NCBI GenBank assembly: GCA_002270565.1
Contig: NQMI01000282.1
Span: forward strand, 1,729 to 22,964
DNA from: Stenocarpella maydis
Lineage: Eukaryota; Ascomycota; Sordariomycetes; Diaporthales; Diaporthaceae
Direction: 5' to 3'
Length of the DNA stretch: 21,236 bases
This document shows, in pieces, positions 10,546 through 20,747 of this stretch. Position 1 is the stretch's first letter, and the number at the start of each line of letters is the position of its first letter. The notes below the pieces were generated by a model. It saw only the letters and a list, made by a program, of their open reading frames with translations, was not told the DNA's origin and did no database searches. A program made the position numbers and the translations under genes.

Positions 10546-10557
10546 CGGCAGGCAGGC
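10505..10557. repeat. (GCAG)n microsatellite
   Basis: About ten consecutive units of the tetramer GCAG, interrupted once near 10546-10549 by GCGGCAG. It gives an artefactual repeating AGRQ-type translation in a plus-strand frame. Confidence 0.95.
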
Positions 10558-10767
10558 TATGGATACACTACATTAAAAACTGACGGTAGCGTACATTCAC
10601 ACCGTCCAACGGTAGACGGCACGGCAGACCTCCGATCTGGGCGCGCAGTCGGAGAATTAAGCATCGACCACCTGTCTGTCGGGTCCTGCCGCCCCTCAGA
10701 CCAACTGCCTATTCCAAGGTTCAAGAGCCAAAAACACAACAACAAGGACAAGGACAACAACAACACG

Positions 10768-10932
10768 CAAAAAAATAAAAAAATAAAAATAATTCAAAAT
10801 AAAATAATAATTCAAAATAATTCAAAATAATTCAAAATTCAAAAGCCAAAAGCCAAAAGCCAAAAGCCAAAAGCCAAAAGCCAAAAGCCAAGAGTCAAAA
10901 GTCCAAAACTCAAAACTTAAAACTCAAATTGC
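10768..10932. repeat. A-rich tract with a CAAAAGC heptamer array
   Basis: Starting with A/T-only runs (AAAAAAATAAAA-like), this passes through repeats of AATTCAAAAT, then seven perfect tandem copies of CAAAAGC (10840-10888), then decaying CAAAACT-type units to about 10932. The plus strand is almost free of T after 10840. It is an isolated A-rich island inside GC-rich DNA. Confidence 0.95.
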
Positions 10933-11019
10933 CCAGATTGGCCCCGACGCCCACAGGCAGACAACGAACCATTGCAGCGCCATGGATGAACTCCAAGAAG
11001 TGGCCCTGCCATCGAGGGC

Positions 11020-11104
11020 TCCTTCCTCCTCCCTCTCCTCCTCGTCCTCCTCGTCCTCCTCGTCCTCCTCGTCCTCCTCGTCGTCGTCGTCGTCGCCCCC
11101 GCCC
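11020..11104. repeat. Homopyrimidine-biased (TCCTCCTCG)n repeat
   Basis: A 9-base unit TCCTCCTCG in several tandem copies, followed by (TCG)n to about 11095. Translations in the overlapping frames are Pro/Pro/Arg (plus) or Arg/Gly/Gly (minus) repeats and are best explained as by-products. Confidence 0.9.
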
Positions 11105-11504
11105 TAGGTTGCCCCTGTTGCCTACCTCGTAGTGTACAAGGATAGGCCGTCTCCAGACTTTGACTGGGCTGGCCCACCTGCCAGGGACCAACGACCAGGG
11201 GCCTGAGGGGGCGGTGACATGCCGGACAGGGAAGGGGGAGGCAACAAGAGCATGAACAGGGAGAGGGGTAGCAACGGGACCAGGATCTGCCGAACCCGTG
11301 CAGACCCTCTTGTCATATCTCCCGGCGTCGAACCATCGACCTCGAACCACGCCCTCGCTCCCTCGCTCCCCCCTTCACCGACCACGGGCCAACAGAGGCC
11401 AAGACACGAACATGACTGCCGCCGGGATGAGCGTGTGAGAGGCCTGTTCAAAGTCTACATAGTACCTAGGTATGTATGCATCATATCCACGTGCAGGGCC
11501 TCCT

Positions 11505-11588
11505 CACACGCACACGCACATGCATACACACATGCACACGCACACATGCACGCACACATGCACGCACACATGCACTTATATATATGTG

Positions 11589-11620
<32 letters not shown>

Positions 11621-11685
11621 CATACACACATACATATATGCCCACACACACATATATATTTCTATGTATATGTATATGCATGTGC
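11505..11685. repeat. Alternating purine-pyrimidine tract (CA/CATG/TA)
   Basis: Roughly 180 bases alternate purine and pyrimidine almost without a break: CACACG and CACATGCA units, then a GTGTGTG run, an uninterrupted (TA)n run near 11598-11621, then CACACATA and GTATATG units. Such sequence favours Z-DNA (CA parts) and cruciform or unwound DNA (TA part). Confidence 0.95.
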
Positions 11686-11804
11686 CTACGGATACACAGT
11701 AGACTACACCAGTCGGCCCAACTGGCCTGGTCACATTTCCCAGCCAGGGTCAGATGCTAAAAAATCCCCCGGTTTGATTTTCCATGTCATCCTATCACTA
11801 CACG

Positions 11805-11834
11805 GCACCCGGCACCCGGCACCGGCACCCGGTC
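11805..11834. repeat. (CGGCACC)n short tandem repeat
   Basis: About four copies of a 7-base unit CGGCACC, one shortened by a base. It is a minor degenerate tandem repeat. Confidence 0.8.
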
Positions 11835-12000
11835 CCATCACTATAATAGCTATAATAACATGCCTACTAGGGAATCAATCACCCTTTCCTCCGATGCTCC
11901 CGTACGATCCGGCGGACTGACATCGGATGGCAGCCAGATAGATGCCATGAGCGACACCCCAACCACCCCCCCCTTCCTCTCTCACACCCACACGCGCTCT

Positions 12001-12018
12001 CCCCCCCCCCCCCCCCCC
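12001..12018. repeat. 18-base poly-C run
   Basis: Eighteen consecutive C on the plus strand, preceded by CT-rich sequence. It is the longest homopolymer in the window, and its length may be unreliable in the assembly. Confidence 0.95.
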
Positions 12019-12183
12019 TTCTCTGTGTATAGTGTCGTGTGCCCTGCCCCTGTCATTGTCTGACCGCAAGACCAACAACGGGCACACCTTGCCGGGCGAG
12101 CTGTCATTCCCAAAACGATCCCAAACTCCGCGCTGATGGTGCGACGGTTCCGACTGCCGAATCGTTGACATGTCGGCACGCTA

Positions 12184-12211
12184 CCAGGCTGCCTGGTGCC
12201 AGGCAGCCTGG
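12184..12211. repeat. Perfect 13-bp inverted repeat with a 2-base centre
   Basis: The arms CCAGGCTGCCTGG and CCAGGCAGCCTGG are exact reverse complements separated by TG. This would form a very stable hairpin in single-stranded DNA or RNA. No terminator-like T run follows, and no gene abuts it on either strand. Confidence 0.95.
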
Positions 12212-12280
12212 GCACTGGACTCCGTGTCTTTGTGTGCTTTGCTTCTTCTTCCTCTGCCTCTGCCTCAGCTTCTCTGCCCT

Positions 12281-12340
12281 CCGCCGCCGCCGCCGCCACT
12301 CCCGCTCCCGCTCCCGCTCCCGCTCCCGCCGCCGCCGCCC
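12281..12340. repeat. (CCG)n and (TCCCGC)n microsatellite
   Basis: A run of CCG trinucleotides, then about five TCCCGC hexamers, then CCG again. It follows a CTTCTTCCTCTGCCTC-rich pyrimidine stretch. Translations are Ala/Pro or Arg/Ser repeats, with no evidence of a real protein. Confidence 0.9.
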
Positions 12341-13567
12341 TCGTGACGGTCGTCCCGTCTCCGGGCCACACCTTTGCTGCCAAGTTGGTAACTAATACAG
12401 TAGTATACCTTGTTGGGCCCGCGGGAAGGGGAAGGGGGCGAGTTGCCTCTTAGCTCAGCCCTGTCTTTTGAGCCGGGTCCTGGCTCCAAACGTCGCCTGT
12501 GTCCGCTCTCGTCGGGTGCTGCTCTCATCAACCCCCCCCCCAAAAAAAAGAAAAGAAGTCCCTCCATGGCCGTGTCAATGCTGTGCCATGCCGTGCCATA
12601 CCTTCTTCTCCTGCGTCTTCATGCCTTGTTCGCAGTCTAGCCCTTCCGCCCCGCTGCTGGGAACTCCTTCCGTGCGCGCCACATGGAAGCCTCTTCTTCC
12701 TGGTCACTACTAGGCAATGCCTGATCGGCACCACACTCTGCCGCGCCCCGGTCCGGTTCGGCATCTCCAAGCCCTGGGCAGCCCTGCTCCGACGTCCATC
12801 TCCAACCGTCTCGGCATTAAAGTGTCAGTCAGTTACTCGGTCAATGCAGACCAGTTCCAGACGGTTCACGGCCCGTTGGTCCTGTTTACCACGTCTGGCC
12901 TGAACTCAAATTCCAAAGATCTCTGACCGCCCCCCCCCCACCCCCTGACACCATTGGATCTCTCTGTTTCTGGCCGCTGGCTATACAGCCCACTGCCGGC
13001 TGATCACAGCTTTCATGCGCCATGGTTCGACATCAGACGGCTCGTGCCCCAGGGAGAAGGGGGGGTTCATATTTGACACCCGTCCTAGTAAGTCGAGGCG
13101 GGCGCCCATATCCTCGAGGGCTACCCCTTGGTACCGCGGACTACTGGCCTGCCCTTGGTCTTGTTCCCGTTTGCCCTGGGCCTGGCAAACAGACGCCAGA
13201 GATGGGTCCGTGTTCTTAGTCCCAGGGTTATCCCGACGCGTTGGTCGCTGTCTCGGAGCTGATGTTACGCGGACGCTGCACAGGCGCACCTAACAGGTCG
13301 ACAGAGGCATGCCTCGCGGCACCAGCGCGAGATGGTGCCCGCACGACTTGTGATGGTGGCGGCGGTCTGCCTACCTATACCGAGTACTCTCTACTCTACT
13401 CGGGTCTCCCCTTGTCCACCACCGTGCGGCATGTCGGGTCCCGAGCAACGACGGATTGCGCCTCTCTCGACAGACCCGGCGACGTTTCCGCACCACCTTT
13501 TGCCTAGCCCATGGGTAAAATAACCCGGTGTCCCCCGGCGGGGCCCCTGCAGCCTGTTTGATCGACG

Positions 13568-13569
<2 letters not shown>

Positions 13570-13596
<27 letters not shown>
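13570..13596. repeat. (CTG)9 microsatellite
   Basis: Nine perfect CTG trinucleotides on the plus strand. The minus-strand frame reads poly-Gln, but the frame around it has no other protein-like features. Confidence 0.95.
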
Positions 13597-13598
<2 letters not shown>

Positions 13599-13599
13599 G

Positions 13600-13625
13600 C
13601 CCTGCCCTGCCCTGCCCTGCCCTGC
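13600..13625. repeat. (CCTGC)5 microsatellite
   Basis: Five tandem copies of CCTGC, four bases after the CTG run. Confidence 0.95.
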
Positions 13626-16600
13626 CCGGGATGCCCTCCCGCGTCACGCCGGGCCATTCCCTTGAACCTTGCTGCCGGATAGGCCAAGGCCGGGGAGCGT
13701 GGTCGCAGACTAGTCCGTGCTGGGAGCTCGTCCAATGTGTTTCTGCGCGGCTGCCAATCACCTGTGGTGCTCGCCCTGGCGAGGCTGCCGCCGTTTCCTG
13801 TTGCATTATCTGTCATCTCGCTCGGGTGCAGCCGATCGAGCGCTCGGGGTTCCCACGGCCTTGTTGGGACCAGACCAGCCCATGTCCAGGCGGCATGCAG
13901 AGCTGAGTGGGCCGTCTGGTGACGCTACCATACTGGCAATCTTTCATCCCGAGTTTTGGCATCCCGATCTGATCTACCCGAAATCTTGCTCCTCGCCTGC
14001 CTCGGCCATCTGAGACACGCGCACGCCCGGCCACGCGCGTGCCCTCCTCAGCCAGGCCAACTGCCGCCCTCCTGCCAGCCCCTCCCGTGCAAGGCGATCT
14101 TCCCACTGCCCCCTCCTGCAACCCTCGCCACCGATCATCAACCGCCTCTTCAGATCAGGATGGGACGGTATCCTTGTCCACGTCTGACGAGCCATGTTCT
14201 CGGCGATCTGCCGACTCGACACGGGCCAAATCTCCGTGCCGACCTCAATGACAAACATGCCTTGCCCCGCGTTGACCAGAGTGACAAACGACCGGAAGCC
14301 CCCTCAGCTTGTTGCTCAAGAGGACATGTGCTGGCTTGGCAGCTCGCTTGTCTCGAGATGTTGCACATCATGACATGCCCATCCCTTCCAAAGCCCGTGC
14401 GTCAGCTATACCTACAACGGCCATCGTAGCGGCTCACCAGTTAGTTATCAACAGGACCCAAAACCCACACAATTCCTTCAGGCCTCTGCCGCTATGGTAT
14501 GTATGGTAAGGCGGCCTTGGCCACGATCTAGTCGGAACTTGGTTTCGCCTATAGAGCGACCTTCTGGTACACCACGTCGGCAGTCTATTTGCTAGCCTGG
14601 CTCGGCTGGTGACCCCGGTATATGGGACCGCCATCTGCTCGTTCCCGCCCTGTCAGATCCGGTCAGTCACATCCTGAACAGCCATGCTGTGGATCGCTCG
14701 TTTGCTCCCCAGAGAATGACCTGGTATGCATGGCCAAACTGGCCGAGCAGGCGACCGCGGCATTGCCTGTCATTACGCGCATGGACAGCAGGGGTATCTG
14801 GCCGCGCTTGCTGGGCCACGCGCTAGAATCCTGGAATTACAGAAAGAGTAACAGCTGCCCCGGCTGTCGGTCGCGCACGAGACGCTGGTCCTCGTCGGGA
14901 CTTTTAGCCTTCTCTCGCGACGCCCGCGGCGGCCGCCCTCCGGTGACTTTCCGTGCAAGGCACGGCATAGTTTCATCAAGCCATTCCCTCCCTGGATGCG
15001 CCGTGGCTGGGATAAAAAATGGTTGTAATCACGCAACAACGGGCATGCCTTATTTGTGTTGCCGCGATACGCCCCTCTGTCCTGGGCACGTGAGACACTT
15101 CGTCCGAAACTCTGTCCTTGTATGATCACCATGGGTCGGCTCAAGGGCAACGCCATGTCTTTCTAATGCGCACCTATGCAATTCCTATACTTATTGTTTC
15201 TTCTGTGGTGTTTCGTGGTCGAACCCAGCGCCAGCATCAAGTCCGTCTCCACCAGGCTCTTGAGGCCAGCGGGCAAGATACATATGTAACCAGGTATACT
15301 GTGGCGGAGGTGGCAATTCAAATTGACAAAATAATGGCATGGTCGGGTAAACTCCATCGAGACCTATCAATGCGCGGGCCCATCCCTGGGATTCTACATG
15401 GGCCATATCGGAGCTCAAGGGGTGTGTACACTCGCTTTGTGGATATCAGTTGTTCTTCCAGCCCAATGTGCATTCGGAATCTTTGCAACTGACCCGGAAG
15501 AATGGCCGACGGCGCGTATCTCAACTCTTTTCTTGTCTCAAAACGAGCTTTTGCAAACGCCGTGGCCAGCGCCTTGAATGATTGTCCCTTGCCGCTCCGC
15601 TTTTTTGCCCACCAATATCCTGTCCGACCACGAGCATCCAATGTCTGAGGTTTATGCTTCTGGGGCCCAAAGTCCTCGAGCCGTTCCCCGCTGCTAAACT
15701 TTGGTAAACCAATGCATCATGTACAGTACTGAGTGGGCACCATTACCAGATCACAGAGGTCTGAGGAGTTGTATGCGAGTGAACACACAGTCCTGCAGGC
15801 CACGCAGCAGAACTTGGTTTCCGTCGTGTTTCTTCTCATGTGCTCTTTGCCTGATGTCTTTCCCTCCGAGGCCTTGTACGGCTCTTGGTCTTTGGTCGCC
15901 ATGCCAAATTCTACGATCCAAGCTATATACTATGCGTTTTCATCCAGCTCGGAGTCGGGATGCAGGAATATTTCTTCAACCATCACGCTTCTGGCCTCGT
16001 GTCACCAAACTAGCCACAGGGAGACTGCTTTAGACTGCACTTGTGTATTCCCAAAGACAGCGGGGTGGGTGATACCCAGGTCTTGTTGGGCCGAGCTGGC
16101 AGCAACAGCAGAAGCCTCACTGACTGGCTTGTCCTTGTTGGGTGCGGTCCCGAGCAATCTCTTGAATTCCGGACATCTCAGGTTCTGTTCGGCCTACCTC
16201 GCTCCGCGACCAAGCACGTGTTCGCCGGGTCAGAATGACAACGTGGCAAGTATTCCATTCATGTCCAATGATCCTCATTGTCTGGTCCTCCGTGAGCGCC
16301 CCAGAGTGTAGCGTGCGAAGACATCCTCACATGGTAGCGAAATCCTCGTCGTGCACTACCCCCGCCCCTGAACCGAAGTTCCATCACGACCAGACTTTCC
16401 TCAAATTGGCACCCCGCCTGACCCCCCGAAGGTCCGGTTCAAGTGGTATACAGAACCTTGTATCTTCGTCCAAGCAAGATGATACCATTGCAGCATCGAG
16501 CTTGGCGGTCCATGGTTCTGGTTCTGGCCTCTCCCGGCCTCAAGACCACCCTGGTCAAACTGTGTCTGCTGGTGTGGAAGAGTCATTCGGCAATAGTCTG

Positions 16601-16680
16601 GATGCCATTAGGAAGTTCGTCTTAAGCTTTGAATCCTTTCCTATTTCAGATCATGTGTGCCAACAGGAGGTCTTTTGAGC
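13626..16680. other. GC-rich stretch with no recognisable gene
   Basis: Several plus-strand frames of 110-192 codons (for example 13956-14429, 14622-15125, 15733-16311, 16235-16678) have mixed, uninformative composition, with minus-strand frames of similar size opposite. I see no domain, signal peptide or consistent exon-intron chain. The 15733-16311 frame has a short hydrophobic stretch near its N-terminus but nothing else to support it. Confidence 0.45.
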
Positions 16681-17430
16681 CACGGTGTTGGTTTTGTTGG
16701 TTCCGAGCCCGTCCATTCCTACAGTCCAGACAGCTTGTTGTCAGCTGGATTATGAGCCAATGCTGTTTTTGGAAGCACAAATAATGACAGAATACACATA
16801 CAAGTACGCTCCCGGACAGAGGAGAACCATTACACCCTAAATGTCTCACCGTTTTGTTGCGTATGCGAGCCTCCTCGTCATAAAAGCATGAAACAATCAT
16901 ATCCGGATCCTCCAAGAGTATTCAAGACAGAAGCAGACATAGCTTGAATGGCTGAAAACATATCAAAAGTGCCACCTCTGATAAGAGCTAGAATCGGGTT
17001 GTAGTTATTGATGACGCATATGCTTGGACATGTGCGCGATCAAAGAGAATGCGATACCAGATCATCAGGTAAACAAGTAAGGTGTACTGATTTCCAAGAT
17101 TGATGTATCACACGAATCCGTGTATTTTCAGCAAAGCCCGCTTCTTCCAAAAGTATAATAGATACCTTTCATTTGTCATATTTCCTGCCCTTGCTGGTCT
17201 CTTAACATACACCCTGAGCTAGAGTTTCTGGTTTCCTGACAAAGTTGGTCGGCACCGACGGTGGCACACCTGGAGCTTGATTGGTACCTTCCTGGGCACC
17301 TGTGGATATCTACTTAAGCTTAACAATGGCCCTTGGGCCGTCGACTCCAACTAACCGCTCCGTAAAGCATTACCAGCAAGCTAACGGGCTTCCGGGAAGT
17401 TCCAAAAGACTGATCTGATATGTAATTAAT
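16681..17430. other. Lower-GC spacer, nothing identified
   Basis: Base composition falls compared with both neighbours, and long open frames are absent on both strands. No repeat, tRNA or element ends were identified. Confidence 0.5.
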
Positions 17431-19950
17431 TCTTATGAACCCAGTCTGGCGCAACGTTCTGGTTGCTATTCATCTCGCACCGAGCAAATCGCCACAGGAA
17501 CACAACCCGCTGCTGGTGTGGTCTCGGTTGGACCCGAGCCTGAATTCAGCCCATCTTGGTTCTGGGGGATGGCCCGAGATCGCTCGAGTGTCTTGCAGTA
17601 GTCTCTGGGGCATTTTTAAGATTCAAGGATCGCGCGGTCGTCATGCCCGTACGCGTCAAGAGCTTGTTCTCCCACGAACCCGGCTGGACTGCGGTTCCAG
17701 ATTTGGATACTTTGTATAACTGGGCTGTCCTTGGGTCTGTAGGCCGCCACGAAGCCCATCGATTCCGAGGGTTCTATGTTTGGCGGGAGCAAGGCAGCAG
17801 GTACATGGGCCACGCGACGTCTCTCGGCTCAAGCCACCTTGCATACTGTTTGTTGACACTGCATCTCAGGGCCAGCATGCCCAGGCCCAGTAACGTCGAG
17901 ATATTGAGACACCCCTTTCCCCACCGGGGGGCCTATGCCGGGAAACTAAGAGCGTGCAATAGGCACATCCTGCTGGGATCGCGGTCTGGCCTGCGCCGCT
18001 GATCTTAACTGTGTGAGCATGGAGGGGGTCTGCTCTCAGCAGACGAGTCCCGATGTCACGCCTGGCGGAGATGACAACCGTTTGGGCCAGTGCGCAATGT
18101 CCCAATCGGGGATGCACCTAGGCCGCTCGACCGAAAATGGAATTAGGATTCGGTAGGGTGCCTGCTTCTGACCTGGATTTCACCTGAGCCCACAGAGAGG
18201 CCCATCTTGCCCGTCACGGCACCGGCGCAGGCTGTTGATCACGGGGTTGGACGGGTACATGATATTCTAGAGCCCCACGGACACGAGGAGAATGGCCCGG
18301 AAAAGGGCAGATCAGCTCGCCTCCTATCGTACGAGGGCCGCAGGACAGTAGCAGTTTTGGTGGCCCTATATCACGGGAAGGGCTCCCTTGTTATAGTGTA
18401 GACACCAACCCAGCCGTGGGCGGTAGCGAGAAAGCGCGCAATATGTGAGCGAATCCGCCTCCCCATTACGGCCTGGCGGTAGGTGGCTGTGGGCCTGGGT
18501 GTGGGTGGCGAGATGTGGACACGCTTGGCGCTCACCTCCCTCCATTTCATCTCGTGGGGATCTGCTGGTCGCGTTATTGGCCGCTGCTCGGCACTTGCAC
18601 GATGTCACCACGGCTCGCAAGGGCTGCTGACTGGATGGCAGACACATGCTTGAGGGGCCCCTGGCGTTGAATCTGCACATCGAGTTGGTGATTGTCAGGT
18701 GCAGCGTGCAGGATGCTTGATTCCTGCAGTTCGCGTTGCAACAAAAGGCCGTCATCAGCCAGAGGCCGTCAGCGGCGTATCTCGTGAGCTTGGGCACCTT
18801 CAGCCACGCGCATCCGGGACGCGCGTGGACCGGTCGCGATCGACCAGGTACCGCTACCTACCCCCCTGAGGAACTATCCGTTTGAAGCAGCAGTCCGGAT
18901 ACCGGTACAAGTACGACAGTCCGCTCCACTGGCTGCGGTACCCAGATATTGCAGCCGGAAGCGTGTTGCGGTGACCAATCCTCAAGGCCGAGTGGTAAAG
19001 CAGTTAGTGGTCGAGACCGTACTTTTATGCACAGAGACTTGCCCAGCTTGCATAGGGCATTCCTGCATCCTGCACCCTGCACTTCCGCACCCGAGCATAA
19101 AATCCCCGGGGTGGAGAAGCCTGTCACTTGGCCTTGGTTCCGATCCGGGTTCGCGATTGACTGCGTTTTGGCCCCCCCACCATCCACCCCCAGGCGTCAG
19201 CCGCTCGGCGACTGGCATGGTGACAGTCAACTGTGGGTTGGAGGGCTCTCATTTGCATCGAGGCAGAGTTTCCGCACGACGCACGCCTGCCATCCTCCAT
19301 GGTCCAACTTAGAATGCTCAGGCGCGCGAACCGCATCAAGAAGTCTTTCTTGGATCAGCCTCGGCTGTGAGATTATGATTAGTCACCGCCCAGCGAGTGC
19401 CAAATAACCTGGGTGGCCTGGATTCCCGGTGCCAAGATGCCCAAGAAAACTTGCCGGACCAAAGGAGATGGACCAGCACAGCGCCAGGTCGGGGAGAAGG
19501 CGGGACAAGTCTTGTCCGACTGTCGACACCGAAGCAAGCAGGCAGGCCCCTATCTCCAGGCTCCCAATAACACGGTAGGTCTGAAACCCCATCCATTCAC
19601 AGGCCCTTATCGCCGCTGCTCACCGGTCTGACGTGCTTGTCGGCGTCACCCAATGCCAAGGACGATACCAGCGCAAACTACCTAAGCTCAACCGCCCACA
19701 AGCTGTTGCTACATGCGCACCGGGGAAAACCCCTTTGTCACAAGGGTCAGGCCCACGGGCACCGTGGGCCCCCTTATAGATAAGCCCCTCCTGCTCTCTT
19801 CCTTCCTTAGGCTAGCATTTTCTGAAAATCTACATTATTTGGTGGAAAACTTGAGCCATCGTGCCATCTCAACAAGAGGGTTAGACATATAGCCACTGAG
19901 TTTAAATACTTTATAGAGCACGCTATTCTAGGAAGGAGGAATAGGCCCTA
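17431..19950. other. GC-rich stretch with no recognisable gene, up to the AT boundary
   Basis: Short frames up to about 152 codons (17556-18002 and 18949-19407, plus) have no recognisable domain. Composition drops gradually from about 19800 and sharply by about 19970. A perfect 9-bp hairpin lies at 19750-19770. Confidence 0.45.
19750..19770. repeat. Perfect 9-bp hairpin near the compositional boundary
   Basis: The arms GGCCCACGG and CCGTGGGCC are exact reverse complements around GCA. It lies within about 200 bases of the switch to AT-rich DNA. Role unknown. Confidence 0.9.
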
Positions 19951-20175
19951 AAGGCAAGGAGGTAGGATATTATTAATTACTAGTAATACTTATAAACCTA
20001 TTATTATTTTTAATAAGTATTATATATGAAATTAATTTTATTATAAAAATCTTTTTATAAATTTTATTTCAAATTTATTATTTTATATTAAAGCTTTATT
20101 TAAATCTTTTTTTAAAAAAAATGGTTTGAAATGACGTTTATAAAAAAATCTTTTTACATATTATATAGGTAGGGC

Positions 20176-20179
20176 AAAA
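20176..20179 (-). terminator. RNA polymerase III terminator of the tRNA gene
   Basis: Four T on the minus strand about ten bases after the tRNA 3' end, the usual minimal polymerase III stop signal. Confidence 0.7.
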
Positions 20180-20188
20180 GAACTGCAG

Positions 20189-20293
20189 TGGACCATGCCA
20201 GGATCGAACTGGCGACCTTCGCATCTCTAGCCATATCTAGGCGTAAAAGCCCAAATATAAGAACGACGTGATAATCCACTACACTAATGGTCC
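20189..20293 (-). tRNA. tRNA-Ile (anticodon UAU), with a 31-base intron
   Basis: The acceptor stem is GGACCAT with ATGGTCC (7 perfect pairs) and discriminator A. The D arm is GTG/CAC with an internal A box (TAGTGTAGTGG). The T arm is GCCAG/CTGGC with loop TTCGATC, which forms the B box. The anticodon loop reads C-T-TAT-A, putting TAT at 20257-20259, followed by an intron at 20225-20255 and then A plus stem TGCGA. The intron contains ATA, which can pair with the anticodon as in eukaryotic pre-tRNA introns. Mature length is 74 without CCA. The anticodon stem TCGTT/TGCGA has one T-T mismatch at its loop end and one G-T pair, so the anticodon call is less certain than the tRNA call, and slight decay is possible. 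Confidence 0.9.
20225..20255 (-). other. tRNA intron
   Basis: These 31 bases are inserted one base 3' of the anticodon, the standard place for nuclear tRNA introns removed by the tRNA splicing endonuclease. The limits were set by requiring a seven-base anticodon loop and a 74-base mature tRNA. Confidence 0.8.
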
Positions 20294-20747
20294 CTAGCAC
20301 TAATCAAAATCAGTTCCAATTCTATGCCGAATTCACAAAATCAATTGTAAAGAATTATAATAAACATTTCCTTTGCCTTAATAAAACGTTTAATTAAATA
20401 CTAAAGATATAATCTTCTCAAAAGGATCTACTTCTATTTTATAATATTTATTATAATTTTATGATAATAAAATATAATAATAAATAAAATATAAAATACT
20501 AAAAGTAAATAATTTTTAATAAATTTACTAAGTTTAAGCTACCTTAATACTAGTTTTAAAATAAGTAATTAATAGAGTTTAGTATTAATTAATATTAATT
20601 ATACTTAATTTCATAAATTAAAAGCACTTAAAATAAATATAATATTAATTAAAAAAAGTTAACTTTTATTAAAAAATATACTTTATATTAAATAATATTT
20701 AAATTTTTAAAAACTCTTAATTTACTATACACTATTAATATAGGATA

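Larger units (their letters stand above)
10558..13569. other. Repeat-dense GC-rich stretch, no gene seen
   Basis: Outside the individual repeats listed separately, this holds further C runs (12532-12541, 12930-12939) and short overlapping frames, the longest about 233 codons (11219-11920, plus). That frame runs through the CA/TA microsatellite and translates to His/Thr/Tyr/Ile repeats, so it is not considered a gene. Confidence 0.5.

Noticed and set aside
10505..10557. CRISPR-like or telomere-like array
   Set aside because: The tetramer repeats have no spacers and do not match TTAGGG-type telomere units; this is a simple microsatellite.
10910..11350. Arg/Gly-rich (RGG-like) minus-strand frame
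   Set aside because: The RGG pattern comes directly from the TCCTCCTCG tandem repeat; no RNA-binding domain accompanies it.
11219..11920. 233-codon plus-strand open frame
   Set aside because: Its middle is a translation of the CA/TA microsatellite, and the rest has no protein-like features.
13504..13816. Poly-Gln or poly-Ala containing minus-strand frames
   Set aside because: They result from the CTG and CCTGC microsatellites; the flanking translation is not protein-like.
15733..16311. 192-codon plus-strand frame with a hydrophobic N-terminal stretch
   Set aside because: A possible signal-like segment alone is not enough; no domain, no conserved cysteine pattern and no supporting splice signals were recognised.
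18985..19160. Possible tRNA, with an A-box-like GGCCGAGTGGTAAAGC and a distant GGTTCCGATCC
   Set aside because: The two boxes are too far apart, and no acceptor, anticodon or T stem can be formed around them.
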